A DNA stretch of 44,043 bases from CAZVAN01 sp964625245 (lineage in GTDB: Bacteria; Patescibacteriota; Saccharimonadia; Saccharimonadales; UBA10212). The position numbers and the translations under genes were made by a program. The notes beneath the pieces are model-generated. The model was not told where the DNA came from and ran no database searches. It saw nothing but the letters and a program-made list of their open reading frames with translations. Below, in pieces: positions 9,792 to 17,724 of the stretch. The DNA lies in contig CAZVAN010000003.1 in the NCBI GenBank assembly GCA_964625245.1, positions 1-44,043 on the forward strand, written 5' to 3'. Within the stretch, counting starts at the first letter, position 1. Each line of letters starts with the position of its first letter.

Positions 9792-11636
9792 ATGGACCCA
9801 CTTGCTAACCCGGACTCGCCACCACCTCAAGACACTAACCCACCTCTTCCGCCTACGCCGGCGACTACTGTTGAACCTCTTCCGACCAGGCCTGTAACCA
9901 CTGTTGAACCAAATGGCCTACCAGCTGCGCCGCTAACAGATACTCCCAACATCGGTGATCTTGTAGCTCAATCTGGCTACTCACCTATCACACCTACACC
10001 ACTGCCCTTTGAACCGCCTAAGAAATCAAAATTAGCCTTCCTGAAACCATCTAAAAAATTAGCGGTGATAGTGGCGCTATTTGCACTATTCGGCGGCGGA
10101 GCCTCGGCCTTTTATTTTGGCTACTACACGCCCAACCAGCCCGCGGACGTTTGGAGTAGTGCGCTGAGCAATACCGGTAAAGGCTACGACAAACTGTCGC
10201 AATACGCTACATCGTCAAAGAAAACCAAGGGCATATCGGTTAAAGGTTCATTTAAGTTGAGTGGTCTGGTGGCAGCAGACGGCACCTTTAGTGGTGCCAG
10301 TGAAAATAATAATTCACAGCTGACCGGGAGCATTTCGGCCGTGGGGCTGAAGATAAACCTGGATGTGCGGACTATTGCCAGTGCCGGGAACTCGCCAGAC
10401 GTTTATTTTAAGGTGGATGGCATTGCTGGACTTGGCACACTGTTTGGAAATTTTGATCCTACCTATACAACGGCCTTAAACGGTTTAAATAACACCTGGT
10501 ACCTGGTTGACCATACCCTATTTGACCAGTTTGCCCAGGGGTCTAACAGTAACCTCCAACTGAGCTCACAAGACGTTAGCTCAGCACTGAAGGCCGTCGG
10601 CGATGCTAGCAAATCTTATGTCTTCACTAAGGATGAGCAAAAAATGGCCTTCAAGGTTAGCAAATATGTCGGTAAAGAAAAGGTTGATAACCGAAACACC
10701 TATTACTACAAAGTTTCGGTGGATAAGACTAACCTCAAAGCCTATGTAAAAGCCCTGTGCACAAATTTGAAAGCTAGCAAAATAAACAAGTTTTTTGACG
10801 GCACCGGCCAAAGTATTGACCAAGCCCTAAGCTGCCAGAACGGCGATACAACCATAAACAATATAGACGCCTCTGGCTCAGCCGATGTCTGGGTAGATTT
10901 GCATACCAAGCTAATCCATAAGATTCGCTTTACCGATAAAACCAACAAATCAGACTATTTTGATATTGCCCAGGACTATCAGGGTGGGGACGTTTTTCCG
11001 TTCAGCGTCAGCGTCAACGATAAAAACGGGGGAGACACCACGGTTTTGGTGATTAAAATGTCGCTCAACATGAAGACTAACACCTTTAGCATGGACGGCA
11101 GTCTAAATACCACCGGGGTTTCAGATCAGAAGGGTACCTTTAACTTGGTAATTGCCCCAAGCACCGCGCCGGTTAAAGTAGAAGCTCCAACCGGTGCCAA
11201 GAATATTATTGAGCTTCTGAACGACCTAGGTATTTCGCAGCTGATTAGTGACGCTAATTCCGGATCCAGCAGTAGTGCTCAATCCGAGCTTAAAGATAAC
11301 GAACGTAAAGCTGATATCGGTGCCCTTAGCACACAAGCAGAAGTTTATTATGCCAACTCAAGTTATTATCCAACCTTGGATAATTTTAACGATCCAGCCT
11401 GGCGGAGTAAAAATATGGGAGAACTATACGGGGGTGCCTTACAAGATCCGGACGGTTCCGCCCAGACGCTGGCGAGTGTTCCGGGCCCAAACGTCTACTC
11501 TTACCAGGCTTTACCAGCTGGCTGCGATAACACTTTCGCCCATCGGTGCCAGGATTATATTCTCACAGCTACTCTTGGCACTGGCGCAACCTACGTTAAG
11601 CAAGGCCTAAATGGCCCTGCGAGCAATTCAATATAG
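9792..11636 (+). CDS. Surface protein: Pro-rich N-terminus, TM, ectodomain, pilin-like C-terminus
   Basis: A 614-residue protein of unknown function. Residues 1-80 are Pro/Thr-rich and probably disordered. A Lys-rich patch precedes one membrane helix at about 93-113 (KLAVIVALFALFGGGASAFY), and the rest is extracytoplasmic. The ectodomain contains a part resembling the preceding 328-aa protein. Residues about 500-610 resemble the region that follows the long N-terminal helix in type IV pilins and GspG pseudopilins. Visible there are RKADIGALSTQAEVYYANSSYYPTL, then LQDPDG, then a Tyr-containing strand with two cysteines that could form a disulfide (GCDNTFAHRC). No prepilin cleavage motif (GFTLIE) is present. 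Adhesion or pilus-associated display on the cell surface is inferred. Confidence 0.88.
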   Translation: MDPLANPDSPPPQDTNPPLPPTPATTVEPLPTRPVTTVEPNGLPAAPLTDTPNIGDLVAQSGYSPITPTPLPFEPPKKSKLAFLKPSKKLAVIVALFALFGGGASAFYFGYYTPNQPADVWSSALSNTGKGYDKLSQYATSSKKTKGISVKGSFKLSGLVAADGTFSGASENNNSQLTGSISAVGLKINLDVRTIASAGNSPDVYFKVDGIAGLGTLFGNFDPTYTTALNGLNNTWYLVDHTLFDQFAQGSNSNLQLSSQDVSSALKAVGDASKSYVFTKDEQKMAFKVSKYVGKEKVDNRNTYYYKVSVDKTNLKAYVKALCTNLKASKINKFFDGTGQSIDQALSCQNGDTTINNIDASGSADVWVDLHTKLIHKIRFTDKTNKSDYFDIAQDYQGGDVFPFSVSVNDKNGGDTTVLVIKMSLNMKTNTFSMDGSLNTTGVSDQKGTFNLVIAPSTAPVKVEAPTGAKNIIELLNDLGISQLISDANSGSSSSAQSELKDNERKADIGALSTQAEVYYANSSYYPTLDNFNDPAWRSKNMGELYGGALQDPDGSAQTLASVPGPNVYSYQALPAGCDNTFAHRCQDYILTATLGTGATYVKQGLNGPASNSI

Positions 11637-11676
11637 TCTAAATTAAATTGGTCTCCTCTGTTAAAATAGGGGTGAT

Positions 11677-14145
11677 ATGAGGCGTTACAACCCACAAGAA
11701 ATTGAACCCAAATGGCAGCAAGTTTGGAAGAAGTCCAAAATCTACAGCTCAGATTTAAACAGCCAGAAGCCTAAGTACTTTGGCTTCGGCATGTTCAACT
11801 ACCCAAGCGGAGCCGGAATTCACATTGGCCACACGCGGAACTACACTATCCCGGATGTAATAACCCGGTTTAAGCGCCAACAGGGTTTTGAAACCTATCA
11901 GCCGGTTGGCTGGGATTCATTTGGTTTGCCGGCAGAGAATTTTGCTATTAAAACCGGCGTATCACCACAGGAGTCTACTAAAAAGGCGATTGAAAAGTAC
12001 CGCAGGCAATACCAAGCAATGGGTTGGGCGGTGGATTGGGATAAAGAAATAAATACTACCGATCCCAGCTACTATAGATGGACTCAGTGGACATTTTTGA
12101 AACTCTTTGAGAATGGCTTGGCTTATCAAAAGGAGAGCTCGCAGTGGTGGTGCCCGCATGATAAAACGGTTCTGGCTGATGAGCAAGTGGAGAACGGCCG
12201 TTGTTGGCGCTGCGGCCATGTTGTGGAGCGTAAAAGCTTAAAACAATGGTTTTTTAAAATCACTGATTACGCCGATGAAATTTTAGAAGCAACTGACGAT
12301 TTGGATTGGACCCCGTCAGTTAGAGCCAGTCAAAAGGCCTGGATTGGTCGTAGCGAAGGAATTATCTATACCAACAAAGTTCGAGACACTAATCTGACAA
12401 TAGAATCTTTTTCGGCCCATTTTGAGGCCTTCACAGCAAATACATTTGTAGCTATTGCCCCGGATCATCCTTTTCTGCCTGCTTTGCTAGAAGGAATCGC
12501 CAAAAAGGACGAAATTTTAGCCGCAGCTAAGAAAATGGCACTGCAACGAGACCTGGAAGGACCAACATCGCTAGAAAAACCCGAAGGTATTTTTACTGAG
12601 CGCTATGCAATTGATATTTTTGGCGATGAAGACCTGCCAATCTGGATTACTAACTACGCGCTAGCTGATTATGGAACTGGCATTGTTCTATGCTCAGCAC
12701 ACGATGAACGAGACTTTGCCTTTGCTAAGAAATACAATATTCGTCTTAAACCGACCATGGTGCCGGTTGACCCTAAGGAGGCCGAAAAGGTTAAAAATCT
12801 AGAATACTGTTTTTCGGATATGAAGGAAGGTATTCTAATTGAGCCTAAGGAGTTCAAGGGTAAGGTTGCTGGAGATAATAGACAGAAAATCGTAGCATTC
12901 TTGGAGCGCGAGGGCTATGCCAAAGCCGAGGTTAAATACAAGATTCGCGATTGGCTAATTAGCCGTCAGCGTTATTGGGGCGCGCCCATTCCCATTATCC
13001 ATTGTCCCGAGCATGGTGCGGTCCCGGTTCCAGAAGCCGACTTGCCGGTAGTTCTTCCAGAAATCAAAAACTATGAACCAACTGGCGGCGAAATTTCAGT
13101 ATTAGCCGGCGTGGAAGACTGGGTGAACGTGAGTTGTCCTGAATGCGGGGGTCCGGCCAAACGTGAAACCGATACTATGGATGGTTACGTTTGTTCCAGC
13201 TGGTATTTCTTGCGCTATCTAAGCCCGCACGATGATAAGCAGGCTTGGGATCCAGCTCTTACCAAAAAGTGGATGCCGGTGGATTTCTACAATGGCGCCG
13301 ATCATGCCACCGCCCATCTTTTATATGCCCGATTTTTCACAAGGTTCTTCCATAAACTTGGCCTGGTCGGCAGTCCTGAGCCATTTGCGAAGATGGTCTA
13401 CAATGGCAAGGTCAAAGCCGCTGACGGCTCAGCCTTTAGTAAGAGTAAGGGCAATGGCGTGGATCCGCTAGAGATTATAGACAGCGGCTACGGTGCTGAC
13501 GCTCTCCGCCTCTACCAAATGTTTGCGGCCCCCGTAGAACTTGACGTATTGTGGGATCCTCAAGGCGTCCCAGGGACCTATAGATTCCTGAACCGCACTT
13601 GGAATTTAACCCAGGAATTTTTAGATGCTGGCGTAGCTGAAAATAGCGTAGAGTCTACGGCGCTTTTGCGGGCGGCCCACAAGACTGCTAAGAAAGTGAC
13701 TAAGCATATTGAAGCCGGTAAACTTAATACCTCGATTTCATTCATGATGGAGCTAGTGAACGAACTATATAAAATCAAAACTGATGAGGGCATTATCCAA
13801 TCTGCCGGTTGGAGGCAGGCTTTAGAAACTTTGACTCAGCTGTTGGCACCATTTGCGCCTCATATGGCCGAAGAGATGTGGGCCGATTTAGGTCACGATA
13901 GCTCGGTTCACATCAGCAACTGGCCGCTGTGGGATGAGAAATTGGTCGTTGATGACACCGTGACAATCGCTGTCCAGATAAATGGCAAGGTTAGGGCCGA
14001 AGTCATAGTTTCTGCCGATGAGTCACAAGATGAAGTTATAAAACTGGCTAAAGAGGACCCCAGCGTCGCAAAGTACCTGGAAGGCAAGACCTTAATAAAA
14101 GAAATCTACGTAGCTGGCCGGTTATTGAGTTTAGTTACTGACTAG
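11677..14145 (+). CDS. leuS: Leucyl-tRNA synthetase
   Basis: Class I aminoacyl-tRNA synthetase charging tRNA-Leu. The HIGH motif is exact (HIGH at residues 49-52). Zinc-binding cysteines occur around CPHD and CWRCG near residues 160-185. The CP1 editing domain is present, with GTGIVLCSAHDERDFAF (about 331-347) carrying the editing aspartate region. The second signature, usually KMSKS, reads FSKSK at 587-591, so the catalytic lysines are kept but Met is Phe. The anticodon-binding and C-terminal domains follow, giving 822 aa, the normal length. A TAAAAT box ends 9 nt before the ATG. The GGGG between them may act as a weak ribosome site. Confidence 0.97.
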   Translation: MRRYNPQEIEPKWQQVWKKSKIYSSDLNSQKPKYFGFGMFNYPSGAGIHIGHTRNYTIPDVITRFKRQQGFETYQPVGWDSFGLPAENFAIKTGVSPQESTKKAIEKYRRQYQAMGWAVDWDKEINTTDPSYYRWTQWTFLKLFENGLAYQKESSQWWCPHDKTVLADEQVENGRCWRCGHVVERKSLKQWFFKITDYADEILEATDDLDWTPSVRASQKAWIGRSEGIIYTNKVRDTNLTIESFSAHFEAFTANTFVAIAPDHPFLPALLEGIAKKDEILAAAKKMALQRDLEGPTSLEKPEGIFTERYAIDIFGDEDLPIWITNYALADYGTGIVLCSAHDERDFAFAKKYNIRLKPTMVPVDPKEAEKVKNLEYCFSDMKEGILIEPKEFKGKVAGDNRQKIVAFLEREGYAKAEVKYKIRDWLISRQRYWGAPIPIIHCPEHGAVPVPEADLPVVLPEIKNYEPTGGEISVLAGVEDWVNVSCPECGGPAKRETDTMDGYVCSSWYFLRYLSPHDDKQAWDPALTKKWMPVDFYNGADHATAHLLYARFFTRFFHKLGLVGSPEPFAKMVYNGKVKAADGSAFSKSKGNGVDPLEIIDSGYGADALRLYQMFAAPVELDVLWDPQGVPGTYRFLNRTWNLTQEFLDAGVAENSVESTALLRAAHKTAKKVTKHIEAGKLNTSISFMMELVNELYKIKTDEGIIQSAGWRQALETLTQLLAPFAPHMAEEMWADLGHDSSVHISNWPLWDEKLVVDDTVTIAVQINGKVRAEVIVSADESQDEVIKLAKEDPSVAKYLEGKTLIKEIYVAGRLLSLVTD

Positions 14146-14148
14146 AGC

Positions 14149-14177
14149 TTGCTAACATCGGTGATACAAGGTATAAT
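14149..14177 (+). promoter_or_regulatory. Promoter for rpmF, TTGCTA-17-TATAAT
   Basis: TTGCTA (14149-14154) and TATAAT (14172-14177) have the ideal 17-nt spacing. They lie directly after the leuS stop and about 50 nt upstream of the rpmF GTG. Confidence 0.75.
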
Positions 14178-14226
14178 CTGACCTAAGCTACAAGGTATTA
14201 ACTAAGTAAGATATGGAGTTTTAGAC

Positions 14227-14370
14227 GTGGGAAAACCCAAAAAGCGAACCAGTTCCCGTCGAACCGGCATGCGTCGCAGCCATCTGTTTTCAAAACTGGC
14301 TAAACGCGTCAACTCAACAAGTCCGGTGAAGGTCACGACTAAGAAAGTTAAAACCAAAACCGAAGGATAA
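14227..14370 (+). CDS. rpmF: Large ribosomal subunit protein bL32, short form
   Basis: A 47-residue, highly basic ORF starting with GTG, preceded by GGAG at 14215-14218 (8-nt spacing). The N-terminus, GKPKKRTSSRRTGMRRSH, matches the conserved L32 start (PKRKTSKSRxxMRRSH). The protein is shorter than the usual 55-60 residues, has no zinc-ribbon cysteines, and ends in a Lys/Thr-rich tail. L32 is a structural protein of the 50S subunit. It has a good promoter of its own and precedes nusB. An overlapping minus-strand frame exists here but lacks any supporting signal. Confidence 0.82.
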   Translation: MGKPKKRTSSRRTGMRRSHLFSKLAKRVNSTSPVKVTTKKVKTKTEG

Positions 14371-14405
14371 TACCCGACTAGCAAAAGGCTTATGCCTTCC
14401 TAAGT

Positions 14406-14411
14406 TATAAT
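14406..14411 (+). promoter_or_regulatory. -10 box upstream of nusB
   Basis: An exact TATAAT lies 39 nt before the nusB ATG, with an AAGGA ribosome site between them. No clear -35 is visible. Confidence 0.5.
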
Positions 14412-14450
14412 ACTAAGTGAAGCCATCAGCCAAAAAGGAAGATTAACAAT

Positions 14451-14939
14451 ATGGCAAGCAACCGTCACCTAGGCCGAATTGTGGCACTGCAAACGCTTTA
14501 CGAGCAGGACTTTAGGCGTGAAGTAAGTGATCCGAGTTTCAGCCTGGATGAAGTTCTGGCGCGTAACATCAACCGCTACGAGGAGACAATTGATGATAAA
14601 GATTTCATCAAAGCGCTCGTCGCCGGGGTAGATGCTAACGCCGAAGAACTGGACGCTATGATTGGGCCGGTAGCCCCAGAGTGGCCAATTGACCAGATTG
14701 CTCGTATGGACCGCATAATTCTGCGAATTGGCACATATGAGCTGCTGTACGATAAGACGGTGCCGCCCAAAGTGGTCATTAACGAAGCCGTTGAACTGGC
14801 CAAAGCTTTTGGCGGCGATAATTCCAGCAAGTTCATCAACGGCGTACTGGGTACCATTTTACGAAATCAAGAAGCCAAATCTTCCAAAAAAACAGCTAAA
14901 AAGATTCCCAAAACTACTAAAAAAGCTAAGAAGGAATAA
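14451..14939 (+). CDS. nusB: Transcription antitermination factor NusB
   Basis: All-helical RNA-binding factor that joins S10 and NusA on boxA during rRNA transcription. The N-terminus has the family pattern [19 protein letters not shown]. The C-terminal half contains the conserved segment [20 protein letters not shown] (about 105-124) followed by [11 protein letters not shown]. The core is about 142 residues and is followed by a Lys-rich tail of about 20 residues, which is not universal. An AAGGA ribosome site precedes the ATG. It is followed 12 nt later by a Nudix gene and then rnc, so an rRNA-transcription factor sits next to the rRNA-processing nuclease. Confidence 0.95.
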   Translation: MASNRHLGRIVALQTLYEQDFRREVSDPSFSLDEVLARNINRYEETIDDKDFIKALVAGVDANAEELDAMIGPVAPEWPIDQIARMDRIILRIGTYELLYDKTVPPKVVINEAVELAKAFGGDNSSKFINGVLGTILRNQEAKSSKKTAKKIPKTTKKAKKE

Positions 14940-14951
14940 ACGCGTCTACCT

Positions 14952-15461
14952 ATGAAAAGGCCTAAGCCAATCAGGGGCTTCCGCAATTTTGTCCGTGAGC
15001 ATCGTCCGGCTATCTCCGAAGTTGTCCGCGAGCCGACGGCCGGCGGCATTGTCTATCGCCGGGATGACAAAGATCCCGCCAAGATTGAATTACTGCTGGT
15101 TCAAGACAGCAAAGGCCGCTGGACAATCCCCAAGGGCCATATCGAGGAAGGTGAGTCGGCCCGCCAAACTGCCGAGCGGGAAATCCATGAGGAAACGGGT
15201 TTGCAGCAAATGGAAGTTTTAAACTGGCTGGGTAAGATAAATTTTCGTTATCGCCGGGGTGACAGTCTAGTGCTGATGACCACTGAAATTTTTTTGGTGG
15301 AGGCTAAAGGCCAGACCAATAAGATTAAGCCTGAAAAATGGATGAACGGTATTGGCTGGCTGAGTGAACAGGACGCCCTGGAAAAAATTGAGTATGATGA
15401 CATTGGTAAACTAATTCTGCTGGCTTTAAAAAAGATAAGAACCAAGGAAAATAAGGAGTAA
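14952..15461 (+). CDS. NUDIX hydrolase
   Basis: Hydrolyses a nucleoside diphosphate linked to another moiety; the substrate is not predictable. The Nudix box runs from Gly of GHIEEGES (about residue 63) through REIHEETGL (about 85), with all the metal-binding glutamates present. Upstream, GGIVYRR and WTIPKGHIEEG are typical beta strands. The first 27 residues are basic and lie before the fold. The length of 169 aa suits ADP-ribose, diadenosine polyphosphate or mutT-like members. It sits 12 nt after nusB and 13 nt before rnc, apparently in the same operon. Confidence 0.92.
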   Translation: MKRPKPIRGFRNFVREHRPAISEVVREPTAGGIVYRRDDKDPAKIELLLVQDSKGRWTIPKGHIEEGESARQTAEREIHEETGLQQMEVLNWLGKINFRYRRGDSLVLMTTEIFLVEAKGQTNKIKPEKWMNGIGWLSEQDALEKIEYDDIGKLILLALKKIRTKENKE

Positions 15462-15474
15462 TTTTAGTAAAATT

Positions 15475-16182
15475 ATGGACGTAAGCAAATACCAGGCCTT
15501 CGCCAACCAGCACTTTGGAGGTTTTGATAACCTGGAGCTTCTAATTACGGCTTTTACTCACCGCAGTTACATCAACGAGCACAAAAAAACGGCCGCTGAG
15601 CATAATGAACGGCTGGAGTTTTTGGGCGACGCTGTGCTGGAGCTAGTTGTAACCGAGTATCTTTATGAAAATTATAAAGAGCCGGAAGGTATCTTAACTA
15701 ACTGGCGCAGTGCTTTGGTGCGCACCGAAAGCATTAGTGCGGCGGCTGACCGGGAAGGCTTTGAGCCACTGCTGCGCCTTAGCCGAGGCGAAAAACGCGG
15801 CAGTCAACGAGCTCGTGAGCAGATACTAGCCAACTCCTATGAGTCCGTAATTGGTGCCCTCTATTTAGAGAAGGGTTACGATGCTACCAAAGATTTCATC
15901 CATAGAAGCCTGTTGCCAACCCTGCCGGCTATCTTAGAAAGCGGTGCCTGGCTTGATCCAAAATCCAAACTCCAGGAGAAGGTTCAAAGCCGCGACGGTT
16001 TTACGCCGGTCTATAAAGTGCTAAGTGAAGACGGCCCGGATCACGACAAAATGTTTGTTATTGGTGTTTTTGTTGACGGCAAACTGCAAGGCGAGGGCAA
16101 GGGCCCGAGTAAGCAAGCCGCCCAGGTTGATGCAGCTGCTAAGGCCTTAGCTGAATATACTGCTCAGGAAGAGGAGGCTTGA
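15475..16182 (+). CDS. rnc: Ribonuclease III
   Basis: Double-strand-specific endoribonuclease that processes rRNA precursors and structured mRNAs. The signature ERLEFLGD supplies Glu45, Glu48 and Asp52. The second metal-binding motif reads ILANSYESVIGALYL, with Asn120 where Escherichia coli has Asp114, while the essential Glu123 (Glu117 equivalent) is kept. The C-terminal double-stranded-RNA-binding domain covers about 160-230 (SKLQEKVQSRDGFTPVYKV and GKGPSKQAAQVDAAAKAL). The length of 235 aa is standard. A perfect promoter for rpsP overlaps its 3' end. Confidence 0.96.
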   Translation: MDVSKYQAFANQHFGGFDNLELLITAFTHRSYINEHKKTAAEHNERLEFLGDAVLELVVTEYLYENYKEPEGILTNWRSALVRTESISAAADREGFEPLLRLSRGEKRGSQRAREQILANSYESVIGALYLEKGYDATKDFIHRSLLPTLPAILESGAWLDPKSKLQEKVQSRDGFTPVYKVLSEDGPDHDKMFVIGVFVDGKLQGEGKGPSKQAAQVDAAAKALAEYTAQEEEA

Positions 16183-16207
16183 CAACAGAGGTCGTAATCT
16201 GTAGAAT
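16179..16207 (+). promoter_or_regulatory. Consensus promoter for rpsP, TTGACA-17-TAGAAT
   Basis: An exact -35 TTGACA (16179-16184) lies exactly 17 nt from -10 TAGAAT (16202-16207). This is the best sigma-70-type promoter in the window. GGGAAGGA at 16223-16230 follows as the ribosome site for rpsP. Confidence 0.85.
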
Positions 16208-16243
16208 TACCTAGACTCTTATGGGAAGGAAAAGATTTATTAA

Positions 16244-16774
16244 ATGTTAACTATCCGCATGCAACGAACCGGCCGCTCCGGCCACGCTCAATATCGCGTG
16301 ATAGTTCAAGATAGCCGCTTTAGCCCCACCAGCGGTCGAGTTGTGGCTTATCTTGGTAGTTATAACCCCCACACCAAAGAAGCAATTCTTGACGCTGAAA
16401 AAGCCTCCGGCTACCTAAGCAAGGGTGCTCAACCTTCAGAACGAGTCGCCAGACTACTTAAGGCTCAGGGAGTAAAAATGCCTGACTGGGTAGCATCTCC
16501 TGCTAAGAAGGAAAAATCAATCCGAAATATTGAGAAACTGCGCCGCAATCGTCCACCGGAAGCTGAGGCTAAAGAGCCGGAAGCTGCGCCGGCAGAACCC
16601 GAAGCCGTAGAAGCTCCGTCCGAGGTATCCGAGACACCAGTCGAGGAAGTTGCCGCCGAAGAAGTATCGGTGCCTGTCGAGACTCCAGCCGAGCCCGAAG
16701 TTGAAGCACCGGCTGAACCAGCCACCGCCGAAGCCCCAATCGGTTCAGAAGAACCAGCTCCCAAAGACAAATAA
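16244..16774 (+). CDS. rpsP: Small ribosomal subunit protein bS16 with acidic tail
   Basis: Ribosomal protein S16 of the 30S subunit. Residues 1-82 are the conserved domain (MLTIRMQRTGRSGHAQYRVI, then SYNPHTKE, then LLKAQG). A Lys/Arg-rich linker (about 85-105) precedes an acidic, Glu/Ala/Pro-rich tail of about 70 residues with repeated EAP and PAEPE elements. The tail doubles the normal length of about 80-90 residues and is probably disordered. It is driven by a consensus promoter inside the end of rnc. In many bacteria rpsP is followed by rimM and trmD; here khpA follows and rimM is absent. Confidence 0.95.
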   Translation: MLTIRMQRTGRSGHAQYRVIVQDSRFSPTSGRVVAYLGSYNPHTKEAILDAEKASGYLSKGAQPSERVARLLKAQGVKMPDWVASPAKKEKSIRNIEKLRRNRPPEAEAKEPEAAPAEPEAVEAPSEVSETPVEEVAAEEVSVPVETPAEPEVEAPAEPATAEAPIGSEEPAPKDK

Positions 16775-16798
16775 TCATCCGCTGGACGACCTGCGCAG

Positions 16799-16826
16799 GC
16801 TGCTATAATAATAAGCAGCTTGTTTT
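16799..16826 (+). terminator. Weak hairpin plus T-rich tract after rpsP, overlapping the khpA -10
   Basis: GCTGCT (16799-16804) pairs with AGCAGC (16814-16819) around an AT-only loop, followed by TTGTTTT. The left arm runs into an extended -10 TGCTATAAT (16801-16809). The same bases could weakly end the rpsP transcript and start the next one. The stem is short, so this is tentative. Confidence 0.35.
16801..16809 (+). promoter_or_regulatory. Extended -10 (TGCTATAAT) for khpA
   Basis: An exact extended -10 lies 37 nt before the khpA ATG. A strong AGGAGG (16836-16841) follows with 5-nt spacing to the start. Confidence 0.65.
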
Positions 16827-16846
16827 AATTTCAGTAGGAGGATCCC

Positions 16847-17392
16847 ATGAACAGTATCGACCAGCAATTCATAGAATATATCGTTAAATCCTTAGTCAGT
16901 GACCCCGATGCTGTCAAAATAGAACGCCGGATTGATGAAAAAGGCGTGTTGCTCGAGTTAACCGTTGCCCAGGAAGATCTTGGGCGAGTAATCGGCAAAC
17001 GTGGTGCCACCGCACAAAGTTTACGAACATTATTGCGGGCTCTGGGAACCAAGAACGATGCCCGCTATAATCTGAAAATTATTGATGTTGGCGGCCCCCG
17101 CCCACCGCGTGATGATAATCAGCCAACTTCAGTTCAGCCGTCTTCTGATGATCCCGCGGATGAACAGACTGAATCTAAGACTGCCGATACTACAGCCAAG
17201 GACGTTGACAGGACACCGGAGGCTCCAAAAACATCGAAAAAATCTGAGGGTGCATCACCCGCAGCTGTTGAAGAACCAAAAGATGATTTAGAGGACGCTG
17301 AGGACAAAGCAGCTAGAAAAGAAGAAGGTCCGTCAGACCTCGCCACCCGAACCCGTGCCGAACTTGCTGACCTCGACGACCTAGACGTCTAG
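16847..17392 (+). CDS. KH-domain RNA-binding protein (KhpA-like) with acidic tail
   Basis: Single-KH-domain RNA chaperone of the KhpA/YlqC type. Residues 1-82 hold the domain, with the RNA-contact GxxG loop at 50-53 in GRVIGKRG, followed by ATAQSLRTLLRALG. KhpA proteins usually end near residue 80. Here about 100 extra residues rich in Asp, Glu, Lys, Pro and Ser follow, probably disordered and similar in style to the S16 tail upstream. Position between rpsP and trmD is the standard place for this gene. The protein ends in LDV, encoded in a 12-bp palindrome shared with the convergent gene on the other strand. Confidence 0.9.
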   Translation: MNSIDQQFIEYIVKSLVSDPDAVKIERRIDEKGVLLELTVAQEDLGRVIGKRGATAQSLRTLLRALGTKNDARYNLKIIDVGGPRPPRDDNQPTSVQPSSDDPADEQTESKTADTTAKDVDRTPEAPKTSKKSEGASPAAVEEPKDDLEDAEDKAARKEEGPSDLATRTRAELADLDDLDV

Positions 17393-17695
17393 CTTAGGCC
17401 GCTCTAACGAACCCAAGCCTAAAACCTTAACCAGATTTTGAGCTGTCTCGTGGAGCTTTGGACTATCTCCAAGAGCTTCAGCACCGAGCTCTGAAATTAG
17501 CAACATAGAACTACATAAACCCAGAGAGGCGGCTTTCCCAAGTAAAACCGGTGTTTGAGCGTAAGAACGATCCATATTCTTGGGACGTTTTTTCTGTTCA
17601 CGGGAATAACGGGCGGCATCAACAATCTCACGGGCCGATTCCAATTCTTCGGTCGTCTCTAATAGCAGCCTCTCGCGATAGGTGTTCCACTTCAT
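17381..17695 (-). CDS. Hypothetical helical protein (104 aa)
   Basis: No family is recognised. The N-terminal 45 residues are charged and helical (RERLLLETTEELESAREIVD), and the middle is Leu/Ala/Gly-rich with a moderately hydrophobic stretch (VLLGKAASLGLCSSMLLISE). It interrupts the usual rpsP-khpA-trmD run on the opposite strand. Its last 12 bases (CTAGACGTCTAG, a perfect palindrome) also end khpA, so both proteins terminate in Leu-Asp-Val. No ribosome site precedes the ATG. A minus-strand TATAAT-like box lies in the 29-nt divergent gap to trmD, which fits a near-leaderless transcript. Confidence 0.65.
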   Translation of the reverse strand: MKWNTYRERLLLETTEELESAREIVDAARYSREQKKRPKNMDRSYAQTPVLLGKAASLGLCSSMLLISELGAEALGDSPKLHETAQNLVKVLGLGSLERPKLDV

Positions 17696-17702
17696 AAAAT
17701 TT

Positions 17703-17723
17703 TGATTATGATACCATTATAAT
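17703..17723. promoter_or_regulatory. Divergent promoter region between the 104-aa gene and trmD
   Basis: Only 29 nt separate the two start codons. On the plus strand TATGAT (17707-17712) and TATAAT (17718-17723) are present; the first would give a leader of about 5 nt for trmD. On the minus strand TATAAT (17716-17721) and CATAAT are available. The AT-rich block probably serves both directions with almost no leaders. Confidence 0.45.
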
Positions 17724-17724
17724 A

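Noticed and set aside
14202..14384. Minus-strand 60-codon frame opposite rpmF.
   Set aside because: The plus-strand L32 frame has a conserved N-terminus, a ribosome site and a promoter. The minus frame has none of these.
16465..16770. Minus-strand Ser/Ala/Gly-rich frame opposite the S16 tail.
   Set aside because: It is a mirror of the repetitive Glu/Ala/Pro codons of the S16 tail, not an independent protein.
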